Source: Erythrobacter sp. (GTDB lineage Bacteria; Pseudomonadota; Alphaproteobacteria; Sphingomonadales; Sphingomonadaceae). From it: a stretch of DNA of 7,777 bases. The stretch spans positions 1 to 7,777 of the forward strand of contig NZOF01000196.1 of NCBI GenBank assembly GCA_002695185.1. Reading direction: 5' to 3'. This document shows, one piece after another, positions 5,855 to 7,777 of the stretch (positions within the stretch are counted from its first letter, which is position 1; each line of letters starts with the position of its first letter). The position numbers were made by a program, and so were the translations under genes. The notes under the pieces were generated by a model. That model saw nothing but the letters and a program-made list of their open reading frames with translations. It was not told the DNA's origin and did not search any database.

Positions 5855-7072
5855 TTAAGGCCATTCTCTGCCAACATCAGGGTCCGGAATTTTCTTGAGT
5901 TCATCGACGACGGTGGCAACAATTACTGGTCCAGGGACAGTGATGGATTGATCTTGATAAGCGGGGGCGGAAACGCCAGGACCCACCAAATGAACTCCGT
6001 CGATCGACTCGCTGCTTCCGTTGGAAAGGGAGTCCAGCGCACGCTCGCTCAATGGCTCTGCAAAAAACAACTCAAGGTTTTTTATTAGAATGATGCCAGA
6101 GTTCACGCGAGGCAGTATTTCATTTGGAGAATCGGCTTCCGAGTTTCCGTCTGACAAAACTGCGCCAGAGTGTAGACGCCATGTGTGGTCTAGCAGCAGT
6201 GGTGAAGTCAGGATTGGACGGGAAATCTGAACAATGCCAAAATCGAACGAAAGCCGGCGTAGCACCGGGAGATCCAATTCTTCGGAAGTACCCGCCAAAC
6301 TTATTTTTAGCCCACCAAGGTTGGCGCTGCCTGAACTAACTCTTAGCCAAGCGGCGCCATTTATGAGCGCAGAAAGTTCTGTTGCGTTAAAATGTCTGTA
6401 GTCACCCCCTAGTCGCAACCACTGATCCTGAAGCGACTCGTTATCGGCAGCCGATAACTTATCGACTTGTATCAATGCCGCCTTGATTTCATCACGAGAA
6501 CCGAACAACTGCCAATCACGCTCAGTCTGAGCTAGGCGTGTCTGCAGATTTGCGCGCTTCGCAGAGTTGGTTTCGACGGCATACTGGTCGACAAGGTCTT
6601 GATACAATCGCTCGAAATCTCGATATTTCACCAATGCTGGCGAAGGGGTTTTGTCTGTTCCTATAAACAGTAATAGTTCTGCGCTTCTAAGGCGTTCTTT
6701 TTCATCACTCGTTAGCTCTCGTGAACTGAACTCAATATCTCCCCCTATCACATCGATTGCATCTTCGAATGTATCTCCTGAAGTGGATAGTCCGCTCACG
6801 CTGGGTATCTGATCGAATGCTTTGAGTTCGTTCGAAAATTCCAGATTCGCGGCAACATTGTTCGGGACCGACGTAGTCGGGCTCAATGGGCGAACTGATC
6901 GCGACTGAACGATCTCAAGTGAGGGGAAAAGAGCGCCTGGTAACGCATCAACGGAGATACGCAGAATTTCTTTCGCCAGTTGACTTGGCTCTTGCGCCTG
7001 CACAACCCCCACCGAGGCCAAGGTCATACAAACCGAAAATAACCCAGTGCGACACGGGTGCTTCACGTACAT
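5855..7072 (-). CDS. Exported RPW-family protein, paralogue C (first in operon)
   Basis: A 405-residue exported protein, first gene of the unit and the most diverged paralogue. The signal peptide spans about 1-26 (MYVKHPCRTG, hydrophobic core, cut near VQA|Q). Residues 148-206 are helical and charged (VKYRDFERLYQDL), with W187-x3-G191 and SRDEIKAA at exactly the spacing of the other two. The core block is LSFDFGIVQISRPILT at 274-289: Arg-Pro is kept but the Trp of RPW has become Ile. Then come a beta-like segment SGIILIKNLELFF (325-337) and the C-terminal block GPVIVATVVDELKKIPDP at 381-398. It lacks the long Gly-rich stretches of paralogue B. Start: the ATG at 7072 lies one to two bases after a GGGGG run, too close for good initiation. 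An in-frame GTG at 7066 would have seven-base spacing and keep a working signal peptide, so the true start may be there. Function unknown. Confidence 0.82.
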   Translation of the reverse strand: MYVKHPCRTGLFSVCMTLASVGVVQAQEPSQLAKEILRISVDALPGALFPSLEIVQSRSVRPLSPTTSVPNNVAANLEFSNELKAFDQIPSVSGLSTSGDTFEDAIDVIGGDIEFSSRELTSDEKERLRSAELLLFIGTDKTPSPALVKYRDFERLYQDLVDQYAVETNSAKRANLQTRLAQTERDWQLFGSRDEIKAALIQVDKLSAADNESLQDQWLRLGGDYRHFNATELSALINGAAWLRVSSGSANLGGLKISLAGTSEELDLPVLRRLSFDFGIVQISRPILTSPLLLDHTWRLHSGAVLSDGNSEADSPNEILPRVNSGIILIKNLELFFAEPLSERALDSLSNGSSESIDGVHLVGPGVSAPAYQDQSITVPGPVIVATVVDELKKIPDPDVGREWP

Positions 7073-7091
7073 TCCCCCTAGTCAACCTTAT

Positions 7092-7123
7092 GTTATAATC
7101 TCTTGCGCACGTGCTTTTGTCAA
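7092..7123 (-). promoter_or_regulatory. Sigma70-like promoter of the three-paralogue operon
   Basis: On the minus strand a perfect -35 TTGACA (7123-7118) is followed after 17 bases by GATTAT (7100-7095), which overlaps TATAAC (7097-7092, spacing 20). Initiation just downstream would give a leader of about 10-20 bases before the first gene's start. The spacer contains the eight-base palindrome GCACGTGC (7107-7114), a possible operator. The promoter sits after the phage tail gene's stop, so the operon can be expressed independently of phage transcription. Confidence 0.6.
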
Positions 7124-7198
7124 TTTTCATGTGTGCCGTAGGGTGGTGGCGACAGGCTCGAGTTTGGTTTGGGCTAAACGGGGCGCCAGACTGCAAAG

Positions 7199-7777
7199 TC
7201 AATAATCCGTCTCCACATAGACCCCCGAGCAATCGAACGCGACTGCCGCCGCAGTCGCGCCGTTGTTCATGAAGTTGCGCGGGCTCAGGAGTTGCGTCGT
7301 GCCGGGGATGTCGGTTTCGAGCATCACCTCGACCACCGCCCCGCTGACTTCCTCGACGACCCGAACGCCGATCTCGCCGCTGTTCGGGGCAGCGAGCACC
7401 GTGAGGGTCAGGACATTGGTCGTGCTCGCCACCGGGAAACTCGCGCCCAGATCGGTGAGCGTGGGCGCGCCGGAGCCGTCGTTCTGCACCAGTTGCCAGT
7501 TCGTGTGGGTGCCGCGCTGGAAGCCGATGCCGATGCAGTTCACCACGGCCGAGAGCGTCAGGGTCGTGGCCAGCGCCGTGGTCGAGCCGTAGAGGCCGAA
7601 GAAGCCCATGCCTGTCGCCTGCAGCGTCGCCAGCGAGAGCCGGTTCACATAGGTGAAGCCGCCCAGCCCATCCGCATTGCCGCGCCAGCAGACCCAGCCC
7701 GCCGAACGCTCCTCTGCCGCCGCATCTGCAGTGGCGGCGCTGGTCACGCGCCAGCGGCGCATCGAGGTCGAGAGGTT
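7199..7777 (-). CDS. Phage tail-type protein, C-terminal part (5' end beyond window)
   Basis: At least 192 codons of a protein whose frame stays open to the right edge, so the N-terminus lies outside; the ATG at 7762 is probably internal. The visible sequence resembles the C-terminal domain of tail-fibre-like proteins in alphaproteobacterial prophages. Counting from 7762, it has WRGNADGLGGFTYVNRLSL (about 26-44), FFGLYGS, NCIGIGFQRG, NWQLVQNDGSG, LTDLGASFP, then PGTTQLLSPRNFMNNG and a YVETDY end. It is rich in beta-like and small polar residues, as expected of a jelly-roll or lectin-like receptor-binding domain; that fold is inferred. Base composition is high-GC, unlike the operon that follows on the same strand after 126 bases. 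I see no terminator hairpin between them, so read-through into the operon is possible. The likely role is host-surface binding by a virion tail. Confidence 0.7.
   Translation of the reverse strand, partial: NLSTSMRRWRVTSAATADAAAEERSAGWVCWRGNADGLGGFTYVNRLSLATLQATGMGFFGLYGSTTALATTLTLSAVVNCIGIGFQRGTHTNWQLVQNDGSGAPTLTDLGASFPVASTTNVLTLTVLAAPNSGEIGVRVVEEVSGAVVEVMLETDIPGTTQLLSPRNFMNNGATAAAVAFDCSGVYVETDY

Noticed and set aside
1..7777. CRISPR array, rRNA, intact tRNA or toxin-antitoxin pair.
   Set aside because: No regularly spaced direct repeats, no recognisable rRNA or full cloverleaf, and no small two-gene pair with known toxin or antitoxin motifs were seen.

Overview
The window suggests an alphaproteobacterium, probably Rhodobacteraceae or a relative. 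The flanks are GC-rich: hand counts give 44/60 G+C at 541-600 and 40/60 at 7501-7560. The large serine recombinase with its small helix-turn-helix partner, and the phage tail-protein C-terminus, are of types common in that group. The assignment is inference from family resemblance; no ribosomal or other taxonomic marker lies in the window.

Layout from left to right. (1) At 1-871 is a plus-strand recombination module. It holds the 3' end of a large serine recombinase, apparently cut off from its catalytic part, followed by a coupled small HTH protein. (2) At 875-1705 is a convergent minus-strand gene for a DUF3883 protein with a PD-(D/E)XK-nuclease-like C-terminus, ending 3 bases from the HTH gene. 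(3) At 1706-2495 is a scrap zone without an intact gene, containing a decayed N-terminal fragment of an IS6-family transposase. (4) At 2496-7072 is a lower-GC block (21/60 at 4681-4740) of four minus-strand genes, all with export signals. Three are consecutive and tightly packed, and they encode diverged paralogues of a family I cannot name. The fourth, after a 205-base gap, encodes a small secreted protein that looks like a circularly permuted papain-like (NlpC/P60-type) hydrolase. (5) At 7199-7777 is the C-terminal part of a phage tail-type protein on the same strand, running off the right edge.

The core of interest is block 4. The three large proteins share three ungapped motif blocks in the same order: W-x3-G-[SY]-[KR]-x-E-[IV]-x-x-A; a 16-residue beta-like block centred on 'RPW'; and an 18-residue C-terminal block ending in I/L-P-x-P. 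They are divergent enough to look like subunits rather than recent duplicates. A strong sigma70-like promoter precedes the first gene, the second has a good ribosome binding site 17 bases after the first stop, and the third overlaps the second stop as TGATG. This points to a polycistronic unit making three exported proteins together, with an exported hydrolase-like protein next door. Its position between a phage tail gene and a recombinase module, with a shift in base composition, suggests transferred cargo (a phage moron or genomic-island payload). A multi-subunit envelope or secreted assembly, possibly membrane-active, is a hypothesis, not a demonstrated function.
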